Origin: Dehalococcoides sp. JdFR-56
GTDB lineage: Bacteria; Chloroflexota; Dehalococcoidia; Dehalococcoidales; RBG-16-60-22
Assembly (NCBI GenBank): GCA_002011495.1
Contig: MTNR01000001.1
Coordinates: 1-56,658, forward strand
Length of the DNA: 56,658 bases
Direction of reading: 5' to 3'
Part shown: piece by piece, positions 1-11,820 of the stretch
Position numbering within the stretch: position 1 is the stretch's first letter
How the letters are laid out: every line of letters starts with the position of its first letter
Notes under the pieces: generated by a model
Databases searched by the model: none
Seen by the model: only the letters and a program-made list of their open reading frames with translations
What the model was told of the DNA's origin: nothing
Translations under genes and position numbers: made by a program

Positions 1-2129
1 CGAATCGGGGTAAAGGTGCCGGTATAGGTCGCCGGGTTGCTGCGCGGGGTGCGCCCGATGGGAGACTGGTCAATATTGACCACCTTGTCAATATGCTCTA
101 TACCCAGGATGTCATCACAGTCACCCGCCCTCTCCCTTGCGTGGTAGAATACCTGGGCCAGCTTCCGATACAGGATCTCATCAATGAGGGTGCTCTTGCC
201 GCTGCCGGAAACCCCAGTGACACAGACGAACTTGCCCAGAGGAATGCGCACCTCAATGTTCTTGAGATTATTCTGCCGTGCCCCCTTGATGATTATCTCC
301 TCCCCCGAACCGGGACGGCGCTTGGGGGGCACGGGAATCCGTCTCGCCCCACTGAGGTACTGGCCAGTGATTGACTCCTTACAGGCCATAACCTCAGCCA
401 GCGTCCCAGTGGTCACAATCCAGCCCCCGTGTTCCCCGGCGCCGGGGCCCATATCAATGATGTGGTCGGCAGCCCGCATCATGGCCTCATCATGCTCCAC
501 CACCAGTATAGTATTGCCCAGGTCCCGCAGCCGCTTTAAGGTGCCGATGAGCCGAGCATCATCCGCCGGATGCAGCCCCACCGTGGGCTCATCGCAGATG
601 TAGAGCACCCCCATCAGCCCGCTGCCAATCTGGGTGGCCAGGCGAATCCGCTGCGCCTCACCGCCGGAGAGGGTAGCCGAGGGACGGTCAATGGTGAGAT
701 ACTCCAGGCCAACATCTTTGAGAAAGCCCAGGCGGGACTGTATCTCCTTGATAATCTCGCGGGCGATCATCCTCTCGCGCTCGCTGAGGACGCGCTCGCT
801 GATCATGGTTACCCACTCCAGCTCCTGCACCACGGACATGGCGCAGACGTCCATGATATTCTTCCCGCCGATGGTCACCGCCAGAGATTCTGGTTTGAGC
901 CGCTTACCCTGACACACCGGACAGGGCGTGGACATCATGTAGCGCTCAATCTCAGCCCGGGTATTCTCCGACTGCGTATCACGGCTCAGCCGCTCCAGGT
1001 AGGGGATGACTCCCTCATACCCGGTGAAATATTCCCTAACCCGCCCATAGCGGTTACGGTACCTGACCAGTTCCCCCTCCTCCCCATAAAGTATCACCTT
1101 GAGATGGTGCTCGCTCAGCTTCTTAACCGGCGTATCAAGGGAAAAGCCGTAGCGCCGGGCCAGCATCTGGAGCTCCCCCATATGCCAGGAAAGCCACCAG
1201 CCGGGATGAATCGCCCCTTGGGCGATGGATAGCTCCTTATTGGGGATGACCAACTCCGGGTCTATCTCAAGCTTCACCCCCAGGCCAGAACAGGCCGGGC
1301 AGGCACCGTGAGGGCTATTGAAGCTGAAGGTGCGCGGGGTTATTTCCCCCAGGCTGATGCCACAATAGACGCAGGCGAAGTGCTCGGAGAAGAGCAGCTC
1401 CTCACCGTCAACAATGGATACCAGAACCACTCCAGCCCCAAGCTTGAGCGCGGTCTCCACAGAATCAGCCAGCCGATTCTCACTTCCGCTCTGGCCGATG
1501 ACCAGCCGGTCCACCACCACCTCAATGGTGTGCTTCTTGTTCTTATCCAGCTGGAACTCCTCGGAGAGGTCACGAATCTGGCCATCAACCCGCACCCGCA
1601 CGTAGCCTGCCTTGCGCAGGTCATCAAACACCGTCTGATACTCGCCCTTGCGGTCTCGGATGAGCGGGGCCATAATTAAGATACGGCTGCCATCCGGGAG
1701 GTTGCCGATGGCGTCAACGATCTGCTGAACGGTCTGGGTGGTGATCTCGCGCCCGCACTTGGGACAATGAGGATGACCGACGCGGGCAAAAAGCAGCCTC
1801 AGGTAATCATAGACCTCGGTTACCGTGCCCACGGTGGAGCGCGGGTTTCGGCTTGGCCCCTTCTGGTCAATGGAGATGGCCGGACTCAAGCCCTCAATGT
1901 AGTCAACGTCAGGCTTCTCCATCCTGCCCAGAAACTGGCGGGCATAGGCGGAGAGGGACTCCACGTAGCGGCGCTGCCCCTCGGCGTAGATGGTGTCAAA
2001 GGCAAGCGAGCTCTTGCCCGAGCCGGAAACGCCGGTGATGACCACCAGCTTATCCCGCGGGATGGTGACATCTATATTTTTCAGGTTGTGCTCCCTAGCC
2101 CCTTTGACCAGTATCGAGTTCAACGGCAT
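1..2129 (-). CDS. uvrA: Excinuclease ABC subunit A (UvrA), C-terminus truncated by window edge
   Basis: Minus-strand translation starts [76 protein letters not shown]; second Walker A and [12 protein letters not shown] signature present. Missing from the ORF track because it runs off the edge. Confidence 0.97.
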   Translation of the reverse strand, partial: MPLNSILVKGAREHNLKNIDVTIPRDKLVVITGVSGSGKSSLAFDTIYAEGQRRYVESLSAYARQFLGRMEKPDVDYIEGLSPAISIDQKGPSRNPRSTVGTVTEVYDYLRLLFARVGHPHCPKCGREITTQTVQQIVDAIGNLPDGSRILIMAPLIRDRKGEYQTVFDDLRKAGYVRVRVDGQIRDLSEEFQLDKNKKHTIEVVVDRLVIGQSGSENRLADSVETALKLGAGVVLVSIVDGEELLFSEHFACVYCGISLGEITPRTFSFNSPHGACPACSGLGVKLEIDPELVIPNKELSIAQGAIHPGWWLSWHMGELQMLARRYGFSLDTPVKKLSEHHLKVILYGEEGELVRYRNRYGRVREYFTGYEGVIPYLERLSRDTQSENTRAEIERYMMSTPCPVCQGKRLKPESLAVTIGGKNIMDVCAMSVVQELEWVTMISERVLSERERMIAREIIKEIQSRLGFLKDVGLEYLTIDRPSATLSGGEAQRIRLATQIGSGLMGVLYICDEPTVGLHPADDARLIGTLKRLRDLGNTILVVEHDEAMMRAADHIIDMGPGAGEHGGWIVTTGTLAEVMACKESITGQYLSGARRIPVPPKRRPGSGEEIIIKGARQNNLKNIEVRIPLGKFVCVTGVSGSGKSTLIDEILYRKLAQVFYHARERAGDCDDILGIEHIDKVVNIDQSPIGRTPRSNPATYTGTFTPI

Positions 2130-2232
2130 TCTTTCAACACCTCTCTAACAAAATTTATTGTAACATTTAGCCTCAAGAGACAACAAGGAGACCCCCCAAC
2201 GCCCTTGCCAAGAGGGGGCCAGTAATGCAATA

Positions 2233-4368
2233 ATGCCAGAGGTCTATCTCCATTTTCAGGGGCTTATGGAAATCATCAAGGAAGCTCTGGCCAGGGGCCA
2301 GACGAACTTGAGCGAGCATGAGGCCAAGCAGTTTTGTGCTCGCTTTGGCATTCCGGTATGCCGTGAGGCCGTCGCCCATGACAGTGATTCGGCGGTGGCT
2401 GAAGCGGTGAAGCTCGGCTTTCCTGTCGTCTTGAAAGCGTCCGGGGAAAACCTGCTCCATAAAACAGAGGTGGGCGGCATTTCCTTAAGCCTCGCCACCG
2501 AGGCAGAGGTAAGACAGGAAAGCCACCGCCTGCTCCAGATTCCAGGTAGCCAGGCTCTGCTGGTCCAGGAGATGGTCAAAGGTGAGCGGGAGCTTGCCTG
2601 CGGCCTTATCAGGGATGCTCAGTTCGGCCCCTGCGTTATGTTCGGCCTCGGTGGCGTCATGACCGAGGTATTTCAAGACATCGTCTTCCGGGTGGCTCCC
2701 TTAAGCTCCTGGGACGCCCAAGAAATGATAAAGGAGATTCGACACCAGAAGATTTTGGAACCCTTCCGCGGCGAAGCTGGCGTTGACCTGGAGATATTGT
2801 CACAAATCCTGGTAACCCTGGGGGAGATTGGGCTTAAATACCAGGAGGTGCAGTCAATTGACATCAACCCGCTCAAAATCCGCCCTGATGGCCAGCCGGT
2901 GGCGGTGGACGCCCTGGTTAGCCTCAGGCCCCAGCCCGAACCTCCGCCAAAGCCAGCCGAGGAACCTCCCAAAACCGGAGATTTAACCAAGTTCTTTACT
3001 CCCGAGAGCGTGTCCGTAATCGGGGCTTCAGCCACCCCGGGCAAAGCGGGATATATCGTCCTGCGCAATATCCTAGCCAATGGCTACAAGGGCAAAATCT
3101 ACCCGGTCAACCCCAAGGGCGGCGAGATTCTGGGCCTAAAGACCTACCCATCAATCACTAGTCTCCCTCAAGGCGTTGACCTAGCCATCATCGTCATCCC
3201 CGCTAGGTCTACCATCCAGGCGGTGAGAGAATGCGCCGCCAAAGGTATTAAGGCCGCCGTCCTCTCCGCCGGCGGCTTCTCTGAAGTAGACCAGGATGGA
3301 GAAGCCCTCCAGCGGGAGCTAAGCCAAACCATCGCCGAGACTGGCATCCGCGTCATCGGCCCCAATACCTCGGGACACACCTCCACACCACATAATTTCA
3401 CCTCCAGCCTTTTCCCTCTGGGCAAGATTCCCCGCGGCAACATATCCTACATCGCCCAGACGGGAAACTTCGCCACCCACACCATGCGCTACATCATCAC
3501 CGCAGAACACTTTGGCGTGGCCCGGGTCATTGGGCTGGGCAACAAAATAGACATTGATGAAAGCGAGGCGCTGGAGTACTACGCCGCTGACCCAGAGACA
3601 AAGGCCATCTTCATGTATTTGGAAAGCATCAAGCGCCCAAGGCGCTTTACTCAGGTTGCCCGCGAGGTAACCCGAACTAAGCCAGTCTTCCTGCTCATGG
3701 GAGGCACCACCCGGGAGGGAGCCCAGGCCGCGGTCACCCACACCGCCGCCATGGCTTCAGACGAGCGCCTCATTGATGGTGCCTTAAACCAGGCCGGCAT
3801 CACCCGCCTCTATAAGTACTCGCACCTCTTCCTGGTGGCCAAGGCCCTGGCCAGCATGCCCCTGCCCAGGGGAAACCGAGTGAGCTTCCTCGCCCCCTCA
3901 GGGGCGATACTGGTCATCCTGGCTGACCTTTGCCACCAGCGCTGGGGCCTGGACGTTCCCCAGCTTGAGGAGAGAACTCGGCAACGTTTGCAGGAGATAA
4001 GCCCGGCTTACATCCGCATGCGCAACCCGGTGGATATCTGGCCCTCAGCTCTGGAACACGGCATCGAGTTCAGCTATGGAGAGGCCATCGAGGCGCTGAT
4101 GCGCGACCCCAATATTGACGCCGTGGTGCCCATCCTCATGCTCGCCGATGAGGTCGGGGTGCCACCGCTGGACTTTCTGGTTAAGTTAGCCCAAAAATAC
4201 CCGGAGAAGCCGCTTTATGTCACCTTCAGCGCTGAGAAGAAGCACATGGAAGCGGCCAAGGCTTTCCTCGAGCCCAGGGGCGTGCCCACCTTCCCCTTGA
4301 TCGAGCAGCCCTTTGAGGTGCTCTCGATCTTAAACCGGTGCCGGAAGGCCATGGAGCGCCCTCGGTAG
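2233..4368 (+). CDS. ADP-forming acetyl/acyl-CoA synthetase family protein, ATP-grasp domain N-terminal to CoA-binding/ligase domains (start may be 2266)
   Basis: N-terminal ATP-grasp_5-like region (GFPVVLKASGENLLHKTEVGG) followed by CoA-binding (FFTPESVSVIGASATPGKAGY) and succinyl-CoA-ligase-like regions. Confidence 0.9.
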   Translation: MPEVYLHFQGLMEIIKEALARGQTNLSEHEAKQFCARFGIPVCREAVAHDSDSAVAEAVKLGFPVVLKASGENLLHKTEVGGISLSLATEAEVRQESHRLLQIPGSQALLVQEMVKGERELACGLIRDAQFGPCVMFGLGGVMTEVFQDIVFRVAPLSSWDAQEMIKEIRHQKILEPFRGEAGVDLEILSQILVTLGEIGLKYQEVQSIDINPLKIRPDGQPVAVDALVSLRPQPEPPPKPAEEPPKTGDLTKFFTPESVSVIGASATPGKAGYIVLRNILANGYKGKIYPVNPKGGEILGLKTYPSITSLPQGVDLAIIVIPARSTIQAVRECAAKGIKAAVLSAGGFSEVDQDGEALQRELSQTIAETGIRVIGPNTSGHTSTPHNFTSSLFPLGKIPRGNISYIAQTGNFATHTMRYIITAEHFGVARVIGLGNKIDIDESEALEYYAADPETKAIFMYLESIKRPRRFTQVAREVTRTKPVFLLMGGTTREGAQAAVTHTAAMASDERLIDGALNQAGITRLYKYSHLFLVAKALASMPLPRGNRVSFLAPSGAILVILADLCHQRWGLDVPQLEERTRQRLQEISPAYIRMRNPVDIWPSALEHGIEFSYGEAIEALMRDPNIDAVVPILMLADEVGVPPLDFLVKLAQKYPEKPLYVTFSAEKKHMEAAKAFLEPRGVPTFPLIEQPFEVLSILNRCRKAMERPR

Positions 4369-4376
4369 GTGATGTT

Positions 4377-5651
4377 ATGTCAAATAACCCGTATCAGAAG
4401 ACCATCCTGGATAATGGGCTGCGCCTGATCACCGCCACCATGCCCTACACCCGCTCGGTGGCCATCAGCTTCTTCATCGGTGCCGGCTCCAGATACGAGA
4501 CCGAGGCCGAAGCTGGCATCTCCCACTTCATTGAGCACCTGTGCTTCCGGGGCACGTCAAAGCGCCCCACCGCCAAAGATATCTCCACGGCGATAGAGGG
4601 CGTGGGTGGCATCCTCAACGGGGGCACGGACAAAGAGCTGACCCTCTACTGGTGCAAGGTGGCGCAGCCCTACTTTCAGACCGCGCTCGATGTGCTGGTT
4701 GATATGCTGCTTGACTCCAGATTTGACCCAGCCGATATGGAAAAGGAGCGCCAGATCATCATTGAAGAGATCAATATGAGCAATGACACCCCTTCCCAGC
4801 GGGTGGGACTGCTCATCGATGAGCTGCTCTGGCCAGGCCATCCCCTGGGGCGCGATATCGCCGGCAGCAAGCAGTCGGTGAGCTCCATCACCAGAGAGAT
4901 GCTGCTCGGTTACCTCGCCAGCCACTACCGCCCCGACAATACCGTGCTGGCCATCGCCGGGGACATTGAGCATGAGGAGGTGACGGACGCGGTAAATCAG
5001 GCCCTGGGCAAATGGGCCGGCCAACAGCCCCGCCCCGGCTATCTGGCCTATGAGGAGAAACAAGCTAAGCGGCTGCGGGTGGAAACCCGGGAAACGGAGC
5101 AGGTTCAGCTGTGCCTGGCGCTGCCTGGACTATCCCTCCTCCACCCCAAACGCTTCGCCCTTGACCTGCTCAACGTCATCCTCGGCGAGGGGATGAGCAG
5201 CCGCCTGTTTACCCAGATTCGGGACAAGCTCGGCCTTGCCTACAGCATCAATAGCTACGTTGACCACTTCCTTGACACCGGCTCGCTCATCATCTCCGCC
5301 GGAGTGGAGCCGAAAAACCTGCCCGTGGCCATTGAGGCTATCCTGGAGGAGCTGGGCAAACTCAAGGAACTCGTCCCCGAAGCTGAATTGGAGAAGGCCA
5401 AGGAATTCGCCAAAGGCCGCCTGCTGCTGCGCATGGAAGATACGCGCAATGTGACTGGCTGGATGGGTGGTCAAGAGATTTTGACCCAGCACATCCTCAG
5501 CGTGGACGAGGTGGTGGCCATCTTTGAGGCAATCACCACCGAAGAGCTGCAAGAGCTGGCGCGGGAGCTACTGGTGGGCGAACGGCTCCGCCTGGCGGTG
5601 GTGGGGCCAGTTCCACAGGATGAACCCCTGGAAGAACTGCTAAAGTTATGA
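4377..5651 (+). CDS. M16 family zinc peptidase
   Basis: HFIEH inverted zinc motif (HxxEH) and M16 architecture. ATG at 4377 preferred over the track start 4338. Confidence 0.93.
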   Translation: MSNNPYQKTILDNGLRLITATMPYTRSVAISFFIGAGSRYETEAEAGISHFIEHLCFRGTSKRPTAKDISTAIEGVGGILNGGTDKELTLYWCKVAQPYFQTALDVLVDMLLDSRFDPADMEKERQIIIEEINMSNDTPSQRVGLLIDELLWPGHPLGRDIAGSKQSVSSITREMLLGYLASHYRPDNTVLAIAGDIEHEEVTDAVNQALGKWAGQQPRPGYLAYEEKQAKRLRVETRETEQVQLCLALPGLSLLHPKRFALDLLNVILGEGMSSRLFTQIRDKLGLAYSINSYVDHFLDTGSLIISAGVEPKNLPVAIEAILEELGKLKELVPEAELEKAKEFAKGRLLLRMEDTRNVTGWMGGQEILTQHILSVDEVVAIFEAITTEELQELARELLVGERLRLAVVGPVPQDEPLEELLKL

Positions 5652-5674
5652 GGTAGCACCACCAATGGCAAATA

Positions 5675-5708
5675 AAAATAGCCGCGGAGCCAAGTCCGCG
5701 GCTATTTT
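5675..5708. terminator. Bidirectional hairpin terminator between convergent M16 peptidase and groEL
   Basis: Perfect 14-bp stem aaaatagccgcgga / tccgcggctatttt with 6-nt loop; A/T tracts on both flanks. Confidence 0.85.
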
Positions 5709-5731
5709 GGACGTTTGCAATAAGGAGAGAA

Positions 5732-7369
<1,638 letters not shown>

Positions 7370-7372
7370 TCA

Positions 7373-7669
7373 CTACTTCGCTTTCTTTGCCAGGATATCA
7401 CTCTCCCGCAGGATTATCAGCTCCTCATCATCGACCTTGATCTCGGTGCCACCATATTTAGCGTAAATCACAATGTCACCCACCTTGACATCCATGGCTA
7501 TCCGCTTGCCATCCTCAGTCAGCCTGCCCGGGCCAACCGCGACCACCTCTCCCTCCTGAGGTTTCTCCTTGGCGGTATCCGGCAGGTAAATCCCCGCCTT
7601 CGTTTTCTCCTCCGCCTCAATGGGCTTGACCACCAGTCGGTCAGCTAGCGGCTGCAACTTGACTGCCAT
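7373..7669 (-). CDS. groES: Co-chaperonin GroES
   Basis: [44 protein letters not shown]. Confidence 0.99.
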   Translation of the reverse strand: MAVKLQPLADRLVVKPIEAEEKTKAGIYLPDTAKEKPQEGEVVAVGPGRLTEDGKRIAMDVKVGDIVIYAKYGGTEIKVDDEELIILRESDILAKKAK

Positions 7670-7712
7670 TTCCGTCCTCCTTCTGCAAATAGATTAGCTT
7701 ACCCTCCAATTT

Positions 7713-7739
7713 TTAGCACTCTAACTCTTAGACTGCTAA
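7713..7739 (-). promoter_or_regulatory. CIRCE operator (HrcA-binding) upstream of groES-groEL
   Basis: TTAGCACTC-N9-GACTGCTAA; consensus TTAGCACTC-N9-GAGTGCTAA, one mismatch. Confidence 0.93.
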
Positions 7740-7948
7740 AAACATAATAACTCAGATGAGCTTTCGTTCGCAACTCAATGAACACAGGTTTACGGCTAGT
7801 GAGAAGCACTGAAGCGAACTAGAAAGCCAAATTCTCCCTGATTCTTCTTCAAATTTACGCTTTCTCCTGATTTATCCTTGGGGAGAACTGGGAACAGGCC
7901 TTGGCTGAGGCGGCTATCATGCCTCACCCGGCCGGGTGCAGGGTAAAG

Positions 7949-8659
7949 CTAGCTTGGGCGGGAAGCCAGGTGCTCCGCAAGCTCAGCCAGGCTTTGAATC
8001 CGCGGGCAATCGGTGATTTCGGCGAAGTAGTTATCGCGGTCAAGCAGTATCCCCTTCATCCCCGCCTGCTCCGCCCCGACGACGTCAATCTGATACTGGT
8101 CACCAACGTACACCGCCTCGGAAGCCCCGACCTCAGCACGCCTGGCCGCCTCCTGGAATATCTCCGGCTGCGGCTTGGTACCGCCGACATCCTGCGAGGT
8201 CACCACCACCTGAAGTAGGGGCAGCAGCCCCAGGCCACTGAGCAGAGGGGTTAAATCGCGGTCGGCATTGGAGATGAGCCCCAAGGTCAGCCCTCGGCCT
8301 TGGAGGGAAGTTAAAGCTGGCATGACGTCATCAAAGAGCACCAGCTTCATATCAGCCTGCTCCATCTTGCCCAGTAGCCCGAGGATGATCCGCTCATCAG
8401 CCTCTATCCCTGCCTCCTTGAGCATTATCCTCTCGTACTGGGCCCAGACGGCCATCTGTTCCTCCCTCGGCCGCTGGCTCAGTGAAGCGCGGGCGATCTC
8501 TTGATAGATGAATTCGTCGGCCACCAGCAGCGGCCGGCGCAGGCTCTCTGGACTCACCTCAAAGCCAAACTCCCGCAGGGCCCTCGCCTGAAGCTCCTCG
8601 CGGGGAGGCTCATAGCGCACCAGGGTTTGGTAAAGGTCAAAGAAGACAGCTTTGATCAT
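7949..8659 (-). CDS. HAD family hydrolase
   Basis: MIKAVFFDLYQTL, LISNAD, GTKPQPEIF, VYVGDQYQIDVVGAEQAGM. Start at internal Met (8659) rather than 8743. Confidence 0.88.
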   Translation of the reverse strand: MIKAVFFDLYQTLVRYEPPREELQARALREFGFEVSPESLRRPLLVADEFIYQEIARASLSQRPREEQMAVWAQYERIMLKEAGIEADERIILGLLGKMEQADMKLVLFDDVMPALTSLQGRGLTLGLISNADRDLTPLLSGLGLLPLLQVVVTSQDVGGTKPQPEIFQEAARRAEVGASEAVYVGDQYQIDVVGAEQAGMKGILLDRDNYFAEITDCPRIQSLAELAEHLASRPS

Positions 8660-8688
8660 GATAGCTTCCTTATAGCCAAAACAATACC

Positions 8689-8717
8689 ATTGTAGCCGAA
8701 GCGGTGCTGGCTGTAAA
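8689..8717 (-). promoter_or_regulatory. Predicted sigma-A type promoter of the HAD gene
   Basis: Minus strand TTTACA-N17-TACAAT, about 30 nt before the predicted start codon; overlaps palindrome ACAATACCATTGT (8681-8693). Confidence 0.6.
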
Positions 8718-8806
8718 GGAAGGCCCTCTTCCGCCTGGGCCAAGTAAACAAACCCCTTGGCAAAAGTGTATACTTAAGGATAGACGACCTTTAAAGGAGT
8801 CGGGAA

Positions 8807-9319
8807 ATGCCCGCTGTGCTATCAAGGCCTGATATTGAGCGCCTGCTCCAGCAGGAACCACCGCTGATTGAAGGCTGGAGCGACCTTGAGCAGCAGCTGC
8901 AGCCCAATGGCTTTGACCTCACCCTGCGCGAGGTGGCGCTGCTCCAGTCAGCGGGCAGGATAGCGGTGGCAAACAGCCAGCGCCAGCTAGCTCAGCCGGC
9001 GCCTCTGGCCTTTGATGGGCTGGGATTCATTGACCTCATGCCCGGCGCCTATCTCATCACCTACAATGAGATAGTGCATCTACCCAAGAACATCATGGCA
9101 TTGGCCACGCCGCGGTCGAGCTTGCTGCGCTGCGGGGTCATGGTGAACACCGCGGTCTGGGATGCTGGCTACTCCGGCCGCTCCCAATCACTCCTAGTGG
9201 TCTATAACCCCCACGGGTTCCGCCTAGAGCGAAATGCCAGAATCGTGCAGCTGGTTTTCCTGCGCTTAAGCCAGGAAACAGAGGGATACCAGGGAACTTA
9301 CCAGGGAGAGAATATCTAG
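8807..9319 (+). CDS. dCTP deaminase/dUTPase superfamily protein
   Basis: LQPNGFDLTLREV, LATPRSSLLRCGVMVNTAVWDAGYSGR. Confidence 0.85.
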   Translation: MPAVLSRPDIERLLQQEPPLIEGWSDLEQQLQPNGFDLTLREVALLQSAGRIAVANSQRQLAQPAPLAFDGLGFIDLMPGAYLITYNEIVHLPKNIMALATPRSSLLRCGVMVNTAVWDAGYSGRSQSLLVVYNPHGFRLERNARIVQLVFLRLSQETEGYQGTYQGENI

Positions 9320-10887
9320 CTTTCCGCCTTGCGGCGGGTAATCTCGTCCAGAGTATGACGGATGACCTCATCCTCAGGGAGCGAGGTATCAACGATGATA
9401 TGAGCGGCATCTGCTACCTCAGTTACCGGGTCAAAATGCCCGCGCTGTGACTGGTATATCTCCCAGCGCCCGTCGGAGACCGAGCCCTGCTGCCACCGCT
9501 GCGCCAGATACCGTTTGACATTTTCCTCATCCAAAACGCACTCCAGGATGATGAAATCGGCGTTCATCTCCTCGGCCAGACTCTTCGCCCGCAGGCGCTC
9601 GGCGCGCTTGATAAAGGAAGCATCCAGTATTACTGAGCCACCCTGGCCCAAGGTATCCTTGGCCTCCTCAAATAGCTTGTCATAGGTCCTGCGGGTAAAC
9701 TCGGCCGAGTAAATCCCGCGGTCAAACTCCTCAAGGCGATGCTCGGTCAGAGGGATACCGGCCAGGCGCTTACGGGTGACATCGGAGGAGATAACCACCA
9801 GCCCCAGCCTCTTGGCCAGAGCTTGTGACAACGTGGTCTTGCCGGTGCCCACCAGACCCACGGTGATGAAGAGGACTGGCCGCGACCAGGTGTAGGCATG
9901 GGCTAAATCAAAGTAGCTAGCGGCGATATCCTCGGTCCGCCGTTTCTCCTCCGGGGTGATATAGGGGTCATCCAGTTTAAGACTCTCCACCTTCCCCCGC
10001 ACGTAAGCCCGGTAGCACTTATAGAAATTGAGCAGCCTCATCAGCTCCTCATCTTGGCTTCGGGCCACATAGGACTTAACGAAGTGGCGTGATAGGTCAG
10101 CCCGCCCGTAGTGGTCCAAATCCATGGCCAGAAAGGCGACTTCCGAGGCGACATCGCCGTAGCGGAAGCGGTCATTGAACTCAATGCAGTCATAGATGCA
10201 GATGTCATCGCAGAAGCAGATATGGGCGGCGTGAAGGTCACCATGGCAATCCCGTATTCGGCCCTCGGCAACCCGGCGGCGAAATAGGTCCGTATTTTGG
10301 GCAATAAAGGAGTTGGTATAATCCCTGATGTGCTGATACCTTTCCTGGGAAATGGTTCTACCGATATATTTCTCGGTCTGGCTGAAGTTTTCCTCAGTAT
10401 TTCCGGTGATGGTACCCAGGTCACCAAAGGCGCTGATGGCAGGGCCGGTCTGCGCGCTGCGGTGGAATTCAGCCAGTTTCTCCGCCACCCTGGTCAGCAT
10501 CTGCGGAGATACCCTATCTTGAGCCAGCAAAACATTCATCATCGCCTGCTGGGGGAGGCGCCGCATCTTCACCGCATACTCCAGGGCCTCACCCTGCCCT
10601 TCCAGAGAAATATGGCCCTTCTCGTTGACTACAGACACCACACCCAGATAGGCATCAGAGCAGAGCCGTTGGTTGAGCTCAACCTCCCGCTGGCAGTAAA
10701 ACCGCCGCTTCTCCAAAGTGGTGTAATCCAGATAGCCCAGGTCAACCGGCTTCTTCACCTTATAGACATAGTCATCGGCCAGGAAGATGAAGGACATCTG
10801 GGTCTGCACCAGCTCCACACTGCGGGGGTGATGGGGATAGGCGCTGGGCTCAAGCAGCGCCTGAATTAGCTCCGGCAGCTCTGACAT
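9316..10887 (-). CDS. Bifunctional aminoglycoside-phosphotransferase-like / P-loop kinase (AAA family) protein
   Basis: DYVYKVKKPVDLGYLDYTTLEKRRFYCQREVELN, CHGDLHAAHICF, C-terminal VGLVGTGKTTLSQALAKRLG. Confidence 0.88.
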   Translation of the reverse strand: MSELPELIQALLEPSAYPHHPRSVELVQTQMSFIFLADDYVYKVKKPVDLGYLDYTTLEKRRFYCQREVELNQRLCSDAYLGVVSVVNEKGHISLEGQGEALEYAVKMRRLPQQAMMNVLLAQDRVSPQMLTRVAEKLAEFHRSAQTGPAISAFGDLGTITGNTEENFSQTEKYIGRTISQERYQHIRDYTNSFIAQNTDLFRRRVAEGRIRDCHGDLHAAHICFCDDICIYDCIEFNDRFRYGDVASEVAFLAMDLDHYGRADLSRHFVKSYVARSQDEELMRLLNFYKCYRAYVRGKVESLKLDDPYITPEEKRRTEDIAASYFDLAHAYTWSRPVLFITVGLVGTGKTTLSQALAKRLGLVVISSDVTRKRLAGIPLTEHRLEEFDRGIYSAEFTRRTYDKLFEEAKDTLGQGGSVILDASFIKRAERLRAKSLAEEMNADFIILECVLDEENVKRYLAQRWQQGSVSDGRWEIYQSQRGHFDPVTEVADAAHIIVDTSLPEDEVIRHTLDEITRRKAES

Positions 10888-10928
10888 CGGCCTTCATACC
10901 CCTCTTTTTCTGGCTCAGGAAAATCGCT

Positions 10929-11453
10929 CTAGCTAGCTATGGTGGCCAGCCAATCTCTTAAGTCATCCCGTACCTGTTCGCGATTGGCTCTGGTGACTTC
11001 AACCAGCTTTACCTGGGGCAGGCGCTTGATGGCATCCGCCCAGGGGTTGGGGGCGAGCATGATGGTTCCCAGAACCCGCTTGCCGCTGTTGGCTATGGCC
11101 AGGACGCTCTCCCGGAAAGCGGCGGAGAAGAGCTCCATCTTGCCGATTTCATCAACGATGACCAGACAAGACCGAGCAGCGGCCCGGCGCAGCGCCGCCA
11201 CGCCGACGCGTTCCAAGCCCTCAATATCAACTCCGTATTTGCCCACGCGATATGGGCTGTGAATATTGACATGCGCCAGCACCACCTCCTCGCCATCCAG
11301 GGTAACCAGCTTGAAGCCGAGCCTGGTGCCTTTATCACGTATCTCCTCGGTGTAAAAGCCGCCCGCATCAACCTCAAGCTCGGCCACCGCCTGCTTGATC
11401 AGACTGGTCTTGCCGGTTCCCGGCCGGCCGGTGAGCAAATAAACTGGCTTCAT
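10929..11453 (-). CDS. THEP1-family nucleoside triphosphatase
   Basis: LLTGRPGTGKTSLIKQAV, GGFYTEEIRDKGTRLGFKLVTLDG, LVIVDEIGKMELFS. Confidence 0.92.
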   Translation of the reverse strand: MKPVYLLTGRPGTGKTSLIKQAVAELEVDAGGFYTEEIRDKGTRLGFKLVTLDGEEVVLAHVNIHSPYRVGKYGVDIEGLERVGVAALRRAAARSCLVIVDEIGKMELFSAAFRESVLAIANSGKRVLGTIMLAPNPWADAIKRLPQVKLVEVTRANREQVRDDLRDWLATIAS

Positions 11454-11469
11454 GCTAAGCTCCGGCCAG

Positions 11470-11568
11470 CTATTTCTGGGCCTGCTGCCGCTCCGCCTTC
11501 CTTCTCTCCTTCAGCTTCTTACGCTTGCGCCGATGTTTCAGGATAGCTACCCTTCTCGTCTTATTCAT
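11470..11568 (-). CDS. 32-aa very basic small protein (not in ORF track)
   Basis: ATG...TAG encodes MNKTRRVAILKHRRKRKKLKERRKAERQQAQK; immediately upstream of the THEP1 gene. Confidence 0.55.
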   Translation of the reverse strand: MNKTRRVAILKHRRKRKKLKERRKAERQQAQK

Positions 11569-11595
11569 AGCTTATAAACTAATCCAAATCTTTTT

Positions 11596-11820
11596 TCAGC
11601 CACTCCTAGAGCCGAAGACCTGCACAAAGCGGGCAAAGGAGCGGTCATAGGTCTTCTCCACCTCGGGAGGGAAAACGCAACCAGGAAGCTCATCATACTT
11701 CAAATGATAGGCAAGACACTCGCAGCACTTGCCCTTTCGGGAACAGGGCTCATAGGTGCAGGTGCACTTGAGCATGTTGGCGTCAAGCTGGCATTCCATA
11801 TATTGTAGCCTCCTCATCAC
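11596..11820 (-). CDS. Small Cys-rich protein, DUF6485-like (start may be 11799)
   Basis: MECQLDANMLKCTCTYEPCSRKGKCCECLAYHLKYDELPGCVFPPEVEKTYDRSFARFV; overlaps the upstream gene by 4 nt. Confidence 0.75.
   Translation of the reverse strand: MMRRLQYMECQLDANMLKCTCTYEPCSRKGKCCECLAYHLKYDELPGCVFPPEVEKTYDRSFARFVQVFGSRSG

Noticed and set aside
2180-2220. CCCCCC...GGGGGG sequence between uvrA and the acyl-CoA synthetase gene
   Set aside because: Stem of about five G-C pairs with a long loop; weak evidence for terminator or repeat.
93-2225. Several plus-strand ORFs at the window start
   Set aside because: All lie antisense to the partial uvrA gene on the minus strand.
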